A DNA stretch of 64,000 nucleotides from Thiohalocapsa sp. PB-PSB1 (GCA_016745215.1 CP050890.1:1116001-1180000), one strand, 5' to 3'. Positions 34,718 through 43,439 are shown, counted from the first letter of the stretch. Numbers and translations: made by a program. The notes: a model not told the origin generated them from the letters alone.

Positions 34718-36010
34718 ATGAACGAAGAAAATCGAATGCTCCGTCAACAGATTTCTCCCCTAATCATCCGGCTGATCATCACAGCTGCAGCACTGGCAGG
34801 GCTCAGTGCATGTGCACAATTTGATCTATCTTCACTGAATCTAAGCCATCTAAGCCAAAACGCGCAAACCAACGCAGAGGGTGCCGAGATCGGCGCGGAG
34901 AGTGCTGATGCGCAGTCCGACCAGGAACTAGCCGGCAGAGACCCAAATCAACAATCGACTCTGTCCGGGCAGCAGGCAGATGCTCCGGTCAGCCTGCCCG
35001 AGCCTCAGGAAGAGAAACCAACGCCGGGTAAGTTATACGACTGGAGCGGAGATGGGCGTAATGTCACACGTGTCATTATCGATACCAATGAACAGAAAGC
35101 ACGTTTCTACGACGGCAACGAACAAATCGGCTGGACTACGATTGCTTCCGGGGTCGCGAAACATCCTACTCCCCGCGGCGAATTCACGATTCTCGAAAAA
35201 GTGAAGGATAAGCGCTCGAACCTCTACGGTAAAATCGTCAACAGGCAAGGTAAAGTCATCAAAGGCAGCGCTACCAGCAAGGATTCCATACCTTCTGGAG
35301 CACGCTTTGTCGGAGCCAGCATGCCTCATTTTATGCGTATGACCTATGATGGCATCGGCATGCACGCCGGTCCAATCCCGCGCCCGGGAAGTCCAGCATC
35401 ACATGGCTGTATCCGCATGCCTAAAACCATCGCGGCAATCGCATTCGATCACATCGAGAATGGTACCGCGGTTACCGTGATTGGTAATGGACCAGACTAT
35501 GGTAACTACGGAGAACGTATCGCCCGGCAACAAGCCGAACAGCGCGCTCGTCGTGCTGCCGCAGCAGCCGCCGCTGATGGCTCAGCGTTGGACGCACTTG
35601 ACGCCGAAATTGCGGTTATCAAAGAAGCCCAGGGTAAGGCTCAAAACGCCGCCCAAAGCAAAAACGGTGACGATGTAGAGGGGCGGGCAACTACTCGCAT
35701 GACGACGTCACAACCAGAAGAAAGAGATCTATCATCCATACCGTCGGTATCGGAACCCCAAGCGTCAGCAAGTCAGACAACAGCTAGCGAAGTCAATCCA
35801 ACTGACGCTGCGATGGACAACACAAGCCAGCCAAAAACCAACGCCAGCGCACCGGCTGGGCAGGATATTCCGTTGGAATCACCCGCGGCTTCGCCATCCA
35901 CCCGGGTGCCCGACAATGATAAATCAAGACCGGTGCCCGTATACTCTACTCCATCACCGTCCCTGCGCTCGGCGCAACAGCTACCTAATGCCAATCAGCC
36001 TTCTGCATGA
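34718..36010 (+). CDS. L,D-transpeptidase lipoprotein with long disordered tail
   Basis: 430 residues: signal peptide with lipobox LAGLSAC (Cys at about 32), a 70-residue Asn/Ala/Gln-rich linker, a YkuD domain with VTRVIIDTNEQKARFYDGNEQIGW, GVAKHPTPRGEFTILEK and the catalytic SPASHGCIRMP, then a 150-residue Ala/Ser/Thr/Gln-rich C-terminal tail with a helical start (ARRAAAAAAADGSA). The enzyme should act on peptidoglycan in the periplasm. It shares its divergent upstream region with the caspase-FGE gene and differs from the shorter YkuD lipoprotein at 15769-16443. Confidence 0.9.
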   Translation: MNEENRMLRQQISPLIIRLIITAAALAGLSACAQFDLSSLNLSHLSQNAQTNAEGAEIGAESADAQSDQELAGRDPNQQSTLSGQQADAPVSLPEPQEEKPTPGKLYDWSGDGRNVTRVIIDTNEQKARFYDGNEQIGWTTIASGVAKHPTPRGEFTILEKVKDKRSNLYGKIVNRQGKVIKGSATSKDSIPSGARFVGASMPHFMRMTYDGIGMHAGPIPRPGSPASHGCIRMPKTIAAIAFDHIENGTAVTVIGNGPDYGNYGERIARQQAEQRARRAAAAAAADGSALDALDAEIAVIKEAQGKAQNAAQSKNGDDVEGRATTRMTTSQPEERDLSSIPSVSEPQASASQTTASEVNPTDAAMDNTSQPKTNASAPAGQDIPLESPAASPSTRVPDNDKSRPVPVYSTPSPSLRSAQQLPNANQPSA

Positions 36011-36025
36011 TGAAATTCACTCGGT

Positions 36026-36463
36026 TCAAGGAACCATCTTCGGGATGCGAATCTTTTGTCCAACAAAGATGAGATCAGGATTCTTGATTACCTCTCGGTT
36101 AGCTTCAAAGATCGCCGAGTAATGATTGGCATCGCCATAGAACTCCTTAGCAATCTTCGATAACGTGTCACCAGGTGCAATCTCGTAATACTCAACGTCG
36201 GTTGCCAGCGGCGGCGACTGCAACTCATTGATCCGCACTTCGTTGACACCGGCAATGTTGCCGGTCATCAGCACCGCTTTTTCCACTGCAATTGGATCAT
36301 CCGCTTTGCCGGAAAGCTCCACGACGCCGTCGCTGTAGTTGACGTCGAGATCCTGAATCCCCGGATTGTCGCTCTCGAGAAACTCACGCACTTTCTGACT
36401 GGCCTCGGATTCCTTACCGATGACCTTACGGCCGATTTCTTTCGCAAAACCAAAGAGACTCAT
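36026..36463 (-). CDS. BON-LysM protein (Kbp/YgaU-like)
   Basis: A 145-residue cytoplasmic-looking protein with a BON domain (about 22-85: REFLESDNPGIQDLDVNYSDGVVELSGKADD) and a C-terminal LysM domain (about 92-142: YYEIAPGDTLSKIAKEFYGDAN, IFEANREVIKNPDLIFVGQKIRIP). It matches E. coli YgaU/Kbp over its length, which binds potassium ions. No signal peptide is present, as in that family. It converges with the preceding L,D-transpeptidase gene. Confidence 0.93.
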   Translation of the reverse strand: MSLFGFAKEIGRKVIGKESEASQKVREFLESDNPGIQDLDVNYSDGVVELSGKADDPIAVEKAVLMTGNIAGVNEVRINELQSPPLATDVEYYEIAPGDTLSKIAKEFYGDANHYSAIFEANREVIKNPDLIFVGQKIRIPKMVP

Positions 36464-36552
36464 GATGCAGTCCTACCTGATATTTTCTGTTACTGAAATA
36501 ACCCTAGGCGATTGCTGTCTTACTGGCAGCCTATTCCGGAATCCAGCGACCA

Positions 36553-37278
36553 ATGCCTAAACTCTCAATCGTTATCCCGACCCGCCGATTCGAGCAAACC
36601 CTGGTGGAACGTATCCGGGCAAGCACACACCAATGGCCGGATCGGGAAATCATCATTGTCGAACCCGAGGATCACTCGGCCGTTGAGGTTGCCGAATCTA
36701 CATCGACCGGCTTCATCGACACTCCAACTGTACTCCCAGAACAGTTTCGCCTGCTACGTGCCGCAAGGGGACGCGGAACCCAATGCAACGTCGGTGCCCG
36801 TGCCGCCACAGGCGAACTATTGCTATTCCTGCATGATGATACAGAACTGCCGGTGGATGCCATGCAGCATATTGGTCAAGTCTTCAGCGATCCCAAGGTC
36901 GAAGCAGCTTGTTTTCGGCTGCGCTTTGACCGTGACCATTGGTTACTACGCGTCTATGCCGCATTTTCACATTATGAATCCATATTCACCACCTTTGGCG
37001 ATCAGGGCCTAGTAATCCGTCGGAAGCTATTCGATACGCTGGGAGGCTTTCCGGATTGGCCTTTGTTCGAAGATGTCGAACTGGCCCGCCGCATTCGACG
37101 GTGCTCCCGCATCGTCAAGCTGCGCTCAACGGTTACAACCTCAGCAGTACGTTTCGAGCGCAACGGTATGATTGGCCAACAAATGCTCAATGCCAATCTG
37201 ATGCTGCGATATCTTTTGGGTGCGAAGGCAGAAACCCTGGTGGAACGCTACGAACATAAACCTGTCGGAAATGACTGA
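36553..37278 (+). CDS. Family 2 glycosyltransferase
   Basis: A 241-residue GT-A type enzyme: LSIVIPTRRFEQTLVERIRAS at the start, RGRGTQCNVGARAATGELLLFLHDDTELP with the nucleotide-sugar binding acidic residues, and GDQGLVIRRKLFDTLGGFPDWPLFEDVELARRIRR, the acceptor/catalytic ED motif. The layout matches the TIGR04283 group of small GT2 enzymes. No membrane helix. Followed after 60 bases by a sterol-desaturase-like gene on the same strand, possibly one transcription unit. Sugar and acceptor unknown. Confidence 0.88.
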   Translation: MPKLSIVIPTRRFEQTLVERIRASTHQWPDREIIIVEPEDHSAVEVAESTSTGFIDTPTVLPEQFRLLRAARGRGTQCNVGARAATGELLLFLHDDTELPVDAMQHIGQVFSDPKVEAACFRLRFDRDHWLLRVYAAFSHYESIFTTFGDQGLVIRRKLFDTLGGFPDWPLFEDVELARRIRRCSRIVKLRSTVTTSAVRFERNGMIGQQMLNANLMLRYLLGAKAETLVERYEHKPVGND

Positions 37279-37337
37279 CTGACCACACTTCAGACCTACT
37301 GCTCCAGACCAAATTCAGAAACCATACAGAACGCGAC

Positions 37338-38105
37338 ATGACGATCGACACCCTCATCGGCCTCATTGTACTGACCGCCCTATTCGCGCTAGAAGGTGCC
37401 CTACCGTTCTACCATAATGACGGCAACCGCTACCGTCATGCGCTACGTAATTTGGTTCTCGCCGGGGCGGCCGGTGCCCTTGGGGCATTGATGGCGCCTT
37501 TGTTACTCTTTTCCATAAGATTCGCTGCAGAACATAATATCGGGCTTTGCCACCGCATCGACAGCCAACCGATCTTCTGTGCCGTCCTCGCCTTTATACT
37601 GTTTGACCTTTGGATGTACGCATGGCATCGCGCCAATCATGAGGTCGGATTTTTGTGGCGTTTCCATCGCGTGCACCACTCGGACCCGGCCATGGATAGC
37701 ACCACTGCATTGCGCTTTCACCCTGGCGAAATCCTGTTTTCCACATTGCTGAACTGCCTGATCCTCATCCTGCTCGGCATGAGCCTGAGCATGCTGATCT
37801 TCTATAAGTCAGCTATGATCGCGGTCATTCTGTTCCATCACAGCAATCTGCGAGTGGCCGACGGCCTGGACCGAAGACTACGCCGGATTATCGTACCGCC
37901 ATCCTTGCACCGCGTGCACCATTCGCACCTAACCGATGAGACCAACTCCAATTACGGAACCCTTTTTTCATTCTGGGACCGTCTGTTTGGCACCTATCGT
38001 ACGCGTAGACGCTATGATGACATCCAATTCGGCATCGGAGCCTACCAAGGACCCGACTCGCAAGGCCCAATGAAACTTCTGACGCTCCCGCTACGACCGC
38101 TATAA
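37338..38105 (+). CDS. Sterol desaturase / fatty acid hydroxylase family protein
   Basis: A 255-residue integral membrane di-iron enzyme. Several hydrophobic segments and the full set of His clusters are visible: WHRANHE, HRVHHSDP, HHSNLRV and HRVHHSHLTDETNSNYG. In this superfamily the histidines bind two iron atoms that hydroxylate or desaturate lipids. It begins with a TIDTLIGLIVLTALFALEGALPF helix. The substrate is likely a membrane lipid but is not known. Confidence 0.9.
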   Translation: MTIDTLIGLIVLTALFALEGALPFYHNDGNRYRHALRNLVLAGAAGALGALMAPLLLFSIRFAAEHNIGLCHRIDSQPIFCAVLAFILFDLWMYAWHRANHEVGFLWRFHRVHHSDPAMDSTTALRFHPGEILFSTLLNCLILILLGMSLSMLIFYKSAMIAVILFHHSNLRVADGLDRRLRRIIVPPSLHRVHHSHLTDETNSNYGTLFSFWDRLFGTYRTRRRYDDIQFGIGAYQGPDSQGPMKLLTLPLRPL

Positions 38106-38210
38106 CTTCGCGCCGTACCTCTGGTGCGCCAAGAGACCCGGACCGGATCATCAGCGTAAATGCCACAGCGTCTAACCTGAGCGTCGATGTCAACGACTAG
38201 CTATTGCCTA

Positions 38211-40487
38211 TCAGCGCGCTAGGCGTCCAATACGTAATACGAGCGGGATCTGACGCAATCGGCGCATGATCAACGCCAAATGCCGGCGGCCCTTGACATT
38301 GATGGTGAAATCCAATGTGGTGGTTATACCGTCTTTCTCGCGGGACTGGACATTCTCGATATTGGACCCCTGCTCCGCAATGGCCGCGGCAATCGTCGCG
38401 AGCGCACCAGGGCGGTTGCCGGCCTCGACGCGGATCTCAGTGGCAAATTCAGCCTTGAGATCCTCAGCCCACTCCACCTCTAGCCATTTGTCGCGCTTGG
38501 TCTGAAACTCGCCGAGATTACGGCACTCGCAGCGATGCACCACAATGCCTTTGCCAGAACTGAACAGACCGGTAATCTGATCCCCCGGGATGGGTCGGCA
38601 GCAACGGGCGAAATGCACCACCATGCCCTCGGTACCGCGAATCGCCAAGCGCCGCGAACCTCCATGCTCAGTGGTCTGCAATGAGGTCTGCTCGCTGGTA
38701 TCTGCGTCAGCGCCAGCCAAAGACCGCGCCACCAGAAGCGGCAGACGGTTGCCCAACCCAATGTCAGCAAACAACTGCCCTGCGTTGGAAAATCCGACCT
38801 TCTTGGCCTGCGCTTCAATGGCAACCTCGCCAATGCTGTCGATATTGAGCCCGAAACCCGCCAGTTCGGCATTGAGCATGCGCCGACCAAGCGCCTCAGC
38901 CTCTTGATGCTGTAGATTCTTCAAATAGCCGCGAATATTGGCGCGAGCCTTGCCCGTCACGACGAAATTAAGCCAAGCGGCATTCGGCTTTGCGCCCGGA
39001 ACATTAATGATTTCCACCGTCTGGCCGCTGCGCAATGCACTGCGCAATGGCGCCAACCGCCGATCAATGCGTGCCGCAACGCAGGTATTGCCAACATCGG
39101 AATGAATCGCATAGGCAAAATCCACCACCGTGGCTTCCTTGGGCAAAACCATAATGCGTCCCTTGGGCGTGAACACATAGACCTCGTCTGGAAACAAGTC
39201 GATTTTGACATGCTCCAGGAACTCCTGTGAGTCACCGGAATCGCGCTGCATTTCCAGTAGATCCTGCAGCCAAGCATTGGCCAGGGCAGTAGCACCGCCG
39301 CTGGCACCGCGCTGGCCGAAATCCTTATACAGCCAATGAGCAGCAATACCGGATTCCGCGATGCGTTGCATATCGCGAGTTCGAATTTGCACCTCGATGG
39401 GTGCGCCCTGAGGACCGAACAATACCGTGTGCAAGGACTGGTAGCCATTGGACTTGGGAATGGCGATATAGTCCTTGAAGCGCCCTGGCACGGGTTTATA
39501 CAGGTTATGCACTTGCCCCAGAACGCGGTAACAGGTATCGACCCGATCGACCACTACACGGAAAGCAAATACGTCGACTACATCATCGAAAGCGCGCGTT
39601 TTCTGCTGCATCTTGAGATAGATGCTGTAGAGATGCTTCTCGCGACCGGAGACTTCTCCATCAATCGCCTCCTCGCGAAGCCGCTGGCGAATGACGACTT
39701 CGACATTGGCGACCAATTCGCGCTGATTCTGGCGCGCCCGACAGACGGCACGCTCCAGAACCAAATACCGCCAGGGCCATTGATGACGAAACCCCAGCTC
39801 CTCCAATTCCAGTCGCACGCTGTTGATACCGAGGCGATTGGCGATGGGCGCATAGATCTCGAGCGTTTCACGGGAAATGCGGCGGCGCTTATCCGGAGCC
39901 ATGACACCAAGGGTGCGCATATTGTGCAAGCGATCGGCAAGCTTGATCAGAATCACGCGAATGTCGCGCGTCATGGCCAGCATCATCTTGCGGAAGCTGG
40001 CGGCCTGGGCCTCTGCGCGAGATTTGAAGTCGATCTGCGTGAGCTTACTGACGCCATCGACCAATTCGGCGATCTCATCGTCGAACTGGCGCGCCAGTTC
40101 GTCCTTGGGCATGTCGGTATCTTCGAGAACATCGTGCAAAATGGCCGCCATCAGGCACTTATAGTCCATGCGCATCTCGGCAAGGATACGCGCTACAGCA
40201 ATCGGATGATAAATGTAGGGCTCGCCGGATTTGCGCTGTTGACCATGATGCGCCTCAGCACTGAACAGATAAGCGCGATACACCTCGCTGATCTGTGATG
40301 GCGGGAGATAACTTTCGAGTGAAGCACAAAGATCACTGATCAAAAAGCGTGGTCGCATCAAGTCGGTGGAGTCATCTGGTGTCGGCTCCTGAAGAAAATG
40401 ATCGGATGTCAGACCGCTCGAGGGATGAGGGTTCAGATCGGTTTGCGACCGATCCTCTGGGTCAACGGTTACGACCGCCGCGGTCAT
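38211..40487 (-). CDS. spoT: Bifunctional (p)ppGpp synthetase/hydrolase SpoT
   Basis: A 758-residue RelA/SpoT protein. HD hydrolase domain: YIYHPIAVARILAEMRMDYKCLMAAILHDVLEDTDM and LIKLADRLHNMRTLG; synthetase domain: FAFRVVVDRVDTCYRVLGQVHNLYKPVPGRFKDYIAIPKSNGYQSLHT; TGS domain: DEVYVFTPKGRIMVLPKEATVVDFAYAIHSDVG; C-terminal zinc-finger and ACT domains (HFARCCRPIPGDQITG). Both activities look intact. ATG 40487 is preferred to the GTG three codons upstream because the GTG is part of AGGTGA, the ribosome-binding site. It follows rpoZ, the usual order. Confidence 0.96.
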   Translation of the reverse strand: MTAAVVTVDPEDRSQTDLNPHPSSGLTSDHFLQEPTPDDSTDLMRPRFLISDLCASLESYLPPSQISEVYRAYLFSAEAHHGQQRKSGEPYIYHPIAVARILAEMRMDYKCLMAAILHDVLEDTDMPKDELARQFDDEIAELVDGVSKLTQIDFKSRAEAQAASFRKMMLAMTRDIRVILIKLADRLHNMRTLGVMAPDKRRRISRETLEIYAPIANRLGINSVRLELEELGFRHQWPWRYLVLERAVCRARQNQRELVANVEVVIRQRLREEAIDGEVSGREKHLYSIYLKMQQKTRAFDDVVDVFAFRVVVDRVDTCYRVLGQVHNLYKPVPGRFKDYIAIPKSNGYQSLHTVLFGPQGAPIEVQIRTRDMQRIAESGIAAHWLYKDFGQRGASGGATALANAWLQDLLEMQRDSGDSQEFLEHVKIDLFPDEVYVFTPKGRIMVLPKEATVVDFAYAIHSDVGNTCVAARIDRRLAPLRSALRSGQTVEIINVPGAKPNAAWLNFVVTGKARANIRGYLKNLQHQEAEALGRRMLNAELAGFGLNIDSIGEVAIEAQAKKVGFSNAGQLFADIGLGNRLPLLVARSLAGADADTSEQTSLQTTEHGGSRRLAIRGTEGMVVHFARCCRPIPGDQITGLFSSGKGIVVHRCECRNLGEFQTKRDKWLEVEWAEDLKAEFATEIRVEAGNRPGALATIAAAIAEQGSNIENVQSREKDGITTTLDFTINVKGRRHLALIMRRLRQIPLVLRIGRLAR

Positions 40488-40617
40488 GATGATCACCTAA
40501 ATAAAGCACGGGCTGATAAGCGCAGCCGATGAGTCGACCCGGCCAGCGAGAGTGTGCGCCACGGGTATTCAGCACCCGGTGTAGTGCAGAAGCATCGCCA
40601 CTGGATGGACGTTTGGT

Positions 40618-40926
40618 TCATCCCCTATTCGCGCTTGGCTTAAGGCCATCGTCATCCAGATCGTTCATACCAAACTCGGCTGCAAGCGCCTTCTCCAATG
40701 CCTCGGCAGCATCTTCGGCTGCTCGATCCGCCTCCGCCAGCATCTCGGGTTTAATCAGCCCACCGGCGATCTCGCGCAATGCCATAACGGTTGGTTTATC
40801 GTTCTCCCAAGGCAATAGCGGCTCGACGCCATTCGCAAGCTGGCGTGCGCGTTTAGCCCCAATCAATACGAGTTCGAAGCGGTTGTCGACATGATCAAGA
40901 CAATCCTCGACAGTGATACGAGCCAT
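40618..40926 (-). CDS. rpoZ: DNA-directed RNA polymerase omega subunit
   Basis: The 102-residue omega subunit, start ATG 40926: MARITVEDCLDHVDNRFELV, GAKRARQLANGVEPLLPWENDKPTVMALREIAGG. It stabilises RNA polymerase and takes part in ppGpp response. In most gammaproteobacteria the order is gmk-rpoZ-spoT. Here spoT follows as expected but gmk is missing upstream, where the accessory cassette region begins. Confidence 0.97.
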   Translation of the reverse strand: MARITVEDCLDHVDNRFELVLIGAKRARQLANGVEPLLPWENDKPTVMALREIAGGLIKPEMLAEADRAAEDAAEALEKALAAEFGMNDLDDDGLKPSANRG

Positions 40927-41161
40927 TGAATACTCCAGAAATAAACGCTGGCCCAGCGCGCAGGCCGGCACCATCAATACATGAAAGAAAAACGCTGACA
41001 ACGGCGCGCAGCATCAATGACAGCGGACGCTGTCGCCGGCAACGCGTTGGTCGAAGAATAACCTCGGGGCTAATTTCTAAAGATACCAGAAAATCAGCGA
41101 ACGAACACCCAACATGATTGGGCACCCGAGGTAATTGTTCCAGATCAAGACTTTCTGCCAG

Positions 41162-41817
41162 TCACGCTTTCTTCCAGTGACAGGCTGTGGGCTTGACCAC
41201 GCGCTCAACCCACAGATCCAGCGCATCGTGTAGGTAGACGTTCGCCAACACGGGCGAGACGATCCCGCCCTACGGTGTCCCTTCGCCGGGATACCGAACC
41301 GCTCCGTCGGTGTCGAGTCTACCGGCTCTGAGCCATTTGCGGATCAGCCCGAGAAAGGCCCGATCATCGATCCTACGCCTCAGCATCTTGATCACCCAGT
41401 CGTGGTCCATGTGGTCGAAGAAGCCCCGGATGTCGGCCTCCACCACATGCTGGTAGCCGCCGTACTGAAGCTCATGCGCAAGCCCGATCACTGCCTCCAT
41501 GGCGCTGCGGCCCGGCCGCTAGCCGTGGCTGCATTCGCAGAAGTCCTGTTCCCCGATCGGACAGGGGGATCGCGCTCAGCAGCTTGGCGCAGGCCAGCTG
41601 CACGAGCTTGTCATCCAGGGCCGGCAAGACCGGCGGTCGCTGTTTTCCGTTCTCTTTGGGAATGTCGATGCGCCGCACCAGCTTGGCCCGGTAGCGCCCG
41701 GCCTTCACGCGCTCGGCCAGGTCGGTGATGTTGGCGTAGAGGTCAACGGCGTACTCCTTCGCCGTCACCCCGTCGACGCCGCTGGCCGCGCCCTTGTTCA
41801 GGCCGTACCAGGGTCAA
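41162..41817 (-). pseudogene. Group II intron reverse transcriptase/maturase remnant
   Basis: Minus-strand frames give, in order, LNKGAASGVDGVTAKEY (RT0), VRRIDIPKENGKQRPPVLPALDDKLVQLA (RT1), a frameshift, then SHG-stop-RPGRSAMEAVIGLAHELQYGGYQHVVEADIRGFFDHMDHDW (RT2/3), RYPGEGTP-stop-GGIVSPVLANVYLHDALD (RT4), and a terminal stop at 41162 before the YADD catalytic block. Expected CSHGYRPGR and GTPQGG both carry TAG stops, and one base is gained or lost near 41555. So it is dead. It lies directly beside an attC-like site. It belongs to the maturase family of bacterial group II introns. Confidence 0.85.
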
Positions 41818-41839
41818 GTAAAATGGTTGTTCCTTTTTA

Positions 41840-41912
41840 TTCTTCCGTTGCCACGCCGCCCGCGCCAGCGGCGGCGCGGCAACGGGCGGTCGGGCCGAGC
41901 CTCTCGTTAGGC
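41840..41912 (-). other. attC-like recombination site 1
   Basis: Minus strand: GCCTAAC (41912-41906) followed by GC-rich arms GACCGCCCGTTGCCGCGCCG and GGCGCGGGCGGCGTGGCAAC that pair over about 20 bases. The distal R' core is not recognisable, perhaps lost with the adjacent intron remnant. The stop codon TAA of the hicB gene lies inside the GCCTAAC core, as often seen in integron cassettes. Confidence 0.6.
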
Positions 41913-42119
41913 GGCGACTTCAACGTACTCGACCTGGCTTTGGGGGACGGGCGGGGAAAGGCCATCCTCCCGCATGCCTTCCAAGTGGAAGGCGATTGCT
42001 TCTTGAATATCTGATTTGACTTCGGCGATTGTACCGCCTGTTGCGATACATCCGGGCAAATCAGGCACGTAGGCCGAAACGTTGTTTTCTGATTTCTCGA
42101 TGACGACTGCGTAGCGCAT
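41907..42119 (-). CDS. hicB: HicB-family antitoxin (cassette gene)
   Basis: A 70-residue protein, ATG 42119: MRYAVVIEKSENNVSAYVPDLPGCIATGGTIAEVKSDIQEAIAFHLEGMREDG. The PDLPGC motif and the following helix are the HicB partial RNase H fold. Antitoxin HicB neutralises the small RNase HicA. The partner hicA, 4 bases upstream, is interrupted by a stop, so HicB may be without a target here. The stop codon is part of attC core GCCTAAC. Confidence 0.9.
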   Translation of the reverse strand: MRYAVVIEKSENNVSAYVPDLPGCIATGGTIAEVKSDIQEAIAFHLEGMREDGLSPPVPQSQVEYVEVAA

Positions 42120-42123
42120 GGTG

Positions 42124-42309
42124 TCATTTCCAACCGGCTTGTTTGAAGATGCTGTTCTTGGTGCCCGGCGCGTTCTCATCGCTTGGTTTGCCTGGCACGG
42201 TAACGCGTCCGGGTTTACTGGGGTGCTTGAACTGCCTGTGACTTCCTCTCGTGGCTACCAAGTATCAACCGTCTTCTTTGAGTAAGCTGAGTATTTCTGA
42301 GATCTTCAC
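42124..42309 (-). pseudogene. hicA: hicA toxin gene with an in-frame TGA at the conserved Trp codon
   Basis: From GTG 42309 the frame reads VKISEILSLLKEDG, then TGA, then YLVATRGSHRQFKHPSKPG, VTVPGKPSDENAPGTKNSIFKQAGWK and stop at 42124. HicA proteins have LxxDGW(Y/x)LVRTRGSHRQ at this place, so TGA replaces the conserved Trp codon TGG. The catalytic His of GSHRQ is present after the stop. The gene sits directly before hicB. Unless TGA is read through, the mRNA interferase is not made, which would leave an orphan antitoxin. Confidence 0.8.
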
Positions 42310-42344
42310 GGAGTTCCGCGATACTCGGTTGGTTTGGTTTCAGT

Positions 42345-42433
42345 GCCCGACGTCAACCGCAGCCCGCGCCAAACTGCGGCCACGCGCGAAGCGCCGGTCG
42401 CAGTTTGGCGTCGGGCTGGCGGACTCGTTGGGC
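42345..42433 (-). other. attC-like recombination site 2
   Basis: On the minus strand it starts GCCCAAC (R'', 42433-42427) and ends GTCGGGC (R', 42351-42345). Between them are imperfectly paired arms, AGCCCGACGCCAAACTGCG and CGCAGTTTGGCGCGGGCT, around a small variable hairpin. The 89-bp layout is that of integron attC sites. It shares its arms almost identically with site 3. Confidence 0.75.
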
Positions 42434-42434
42434 A

Positions 42435-42608
42435 TCAACTCAGTTTGCGGATGATATTTCTCGCTAGATGCTCCTTGATCTCGCGATGTCTTGGAACTGG
42501 TTGAGACTCTTTGGTTTCAGGATTGTGATACCAGTCATGCCGGTTCCCATGTCTAAGTAATACGCAACCCATGCTCTCGAGCTTTTTGATCAAGTCTCTG
42601 CGCTTCAT
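42435..42608 (-). CDS. hicA: HicA-type toxin (cassette gene)
   Basis: A 57-residue product: MKRRDLIKKLESMGCVLLRHG, then NRHDWYHNPETKESQPVPRHREIKEHLARNIIRKL. It has the double-stranded RNA-binding-like HicA fold with the His-containing segment (RHGNRHDWY). Encoded downstream of its antitoxin gene with a 4-base ATGA overlap, the reverse of the classic hicA-hicB order. The stop codon lies 2 bases from the attC-like site 2 core. Confidence 0.85.
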   Translation of the reverse strand: MKRRDLIKKLESMGCVLLRHGNRHDWYHNPETKESQPVPRHREIKEHLARNIIRKLS

Positions 42609-42796
42609 GCGACGGCAAGTTCGCCGACGCGACGGACGATGGGTAGTTCGCCACTTATTAGTGTGGCATAAATGTCCTTAAGGTTTTCCTTCAGATCTTC
42701 TAAATCTTCGCCTTGTGTCATGTAATCGGGGAACTCTTCGAAATAGCCCAGCCACATCTCTTCATCTTTCCAATAAACGTACCGAACAGTTGTCAT
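42605..42796 (-). CDS. hicB: HicB-like antitoxin of the second pair
   Basis: 63 residues, ATG 42796: MTTVRYVYWKDEEMWLGYFEEFPDYMTQGEDLEDLKENLKDIYATLISGELP. This is the truncated HicB fold (W-x-GYFEEFPDYxTQG instead of PDLPGC) that partners small HicA toxins. The gene is preceded by the DUF4160-DUF2442 pair on the same strand without an attC between, so these four genes may be one cassette or two fused ones. Confidence 0.85.
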   Translation of the reverse strand: MTTVRYVYWKDEEMWLGYFEEFPDYMTQGEDLEDLKENLKDIYATLISGELPIVRRVGELAVA

Positions 42797-42845
42797 GCGC
42801 AACCTCATAACTGAATCTTGCGATGAACTCGGAGCTGAGAAAGAC

Positions 42846-43139
42846 CTAGTTCACCATTTTGACCGTGAGCCCAACGTCGGGCTTGCGCGCTTGTTGGGCG
42901 ATGGCTGGCAATGCGGATTGCATGCGCGCTTGAATTGTGTCCGCTGAGAGATCGGCACCGCATGGCCACTCTACGAAGTACCCGCCGTTGTGAACGGAGG
43001 AAAATTCTTCGTTATCCTGGAGAGGGAGGAACGCTTCGCTCTTCAGGTAGGGCTTGACGTCAAAGACGCCTTCGATGCCATCCTGAATCTGCACAAAGAG
43101 CAAATGGTCATGTAGGGGGATAACTTCGTTCAGGATCAT
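42846..43139 (-). CDS. DUF2442 domain protein
   Basis: 97 residues from ATG 43139: MILNEVIPLHDHLLFVQIQDGIEGVFDVKPYLKSEAFLPLQDNEEFSSVHNGGYFVEWPCGADLSADTI. This is the DUF2442 fold: two-strand start, V-D-V-x-P-Y, then WPxGADLSxDTI. DUF2442 proteins occur next to DUF4160 proteins in what is suspected to be a toxin-antitoxin pair; the activity of the pair has, as far as I know, not been settled. The start overlaps the stop of the DUF4160 gene. Confidence 0.88.
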   Translation of the reverse strand: MILNEVIPLHDHLLFVQIQDGIEGVFDVKPYLKSEAFLPLQDNEEFSSVHNGGYFVEWPCGADLSADTIQARMQSALPAIAQQARKPDVGLTVKMVN

Positions 43140-43408
43140 TGGTCTAGTCCTCGAATCTGGAACGGTTTCTTGCCGTTTACTGCGAGTTCCCAATCTGCCA
43201 TCAGCTCATCTTCATGGATTGCGATCCAGGCGACGACCATTTCGTGTTTCTTGGCCGGTAGCTTGCCTGCGAGCAGCTCTCCCTCTGGAATGGAATAAAC
43301 TGCAACATTGCCCTGGAATTCAGCATGGACCTGTGGCGCCTTATGCTTGTCCGTGTCAAAGAAGAACATCCGAACCAGGATGCCGTAGAACATTGAAATT
43401 GTCCGCAA
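43136..43408 (-). CDS. DUF4160 domain protein
   Basis: 90 residues from TTG 43408, chosen because AGAGGAG stands 8 bases before it and the family start reads (M)PTISMFYGIxIRM; here MRTISMFYGILVRMFFFDTDKHKAPQVHAEFQ. Continues with LPAKKHEMVVAWIAIHEDELMADWELAVNGKKPFQI. DUF4160 proteins pair with DUF2442. The stop overlaps the DUF2442 start by 4 bases. It starts about 30 bases after the end of a group II intron. Confidence 0.88.
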   Translation of the reverse strand: MRTISMFYGILVRMFFFDTDKHKAPQVHAEFQGNVAVYSIPEGELLAGKLPAKKHEMVVAWIAIHEDELMADWELAVNGKKPFQIRGLDQ

Positions 43409-43439
43409 CTACGGACTCCTCTTATCGGGCGCCTCCGGC

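Noticed and set aside
41823..42014. Small plus-strand frame across attC-like site 1 and hicB
   Set aside because: It is antisense to hicB and crosses a palindrome; no supporting signal.
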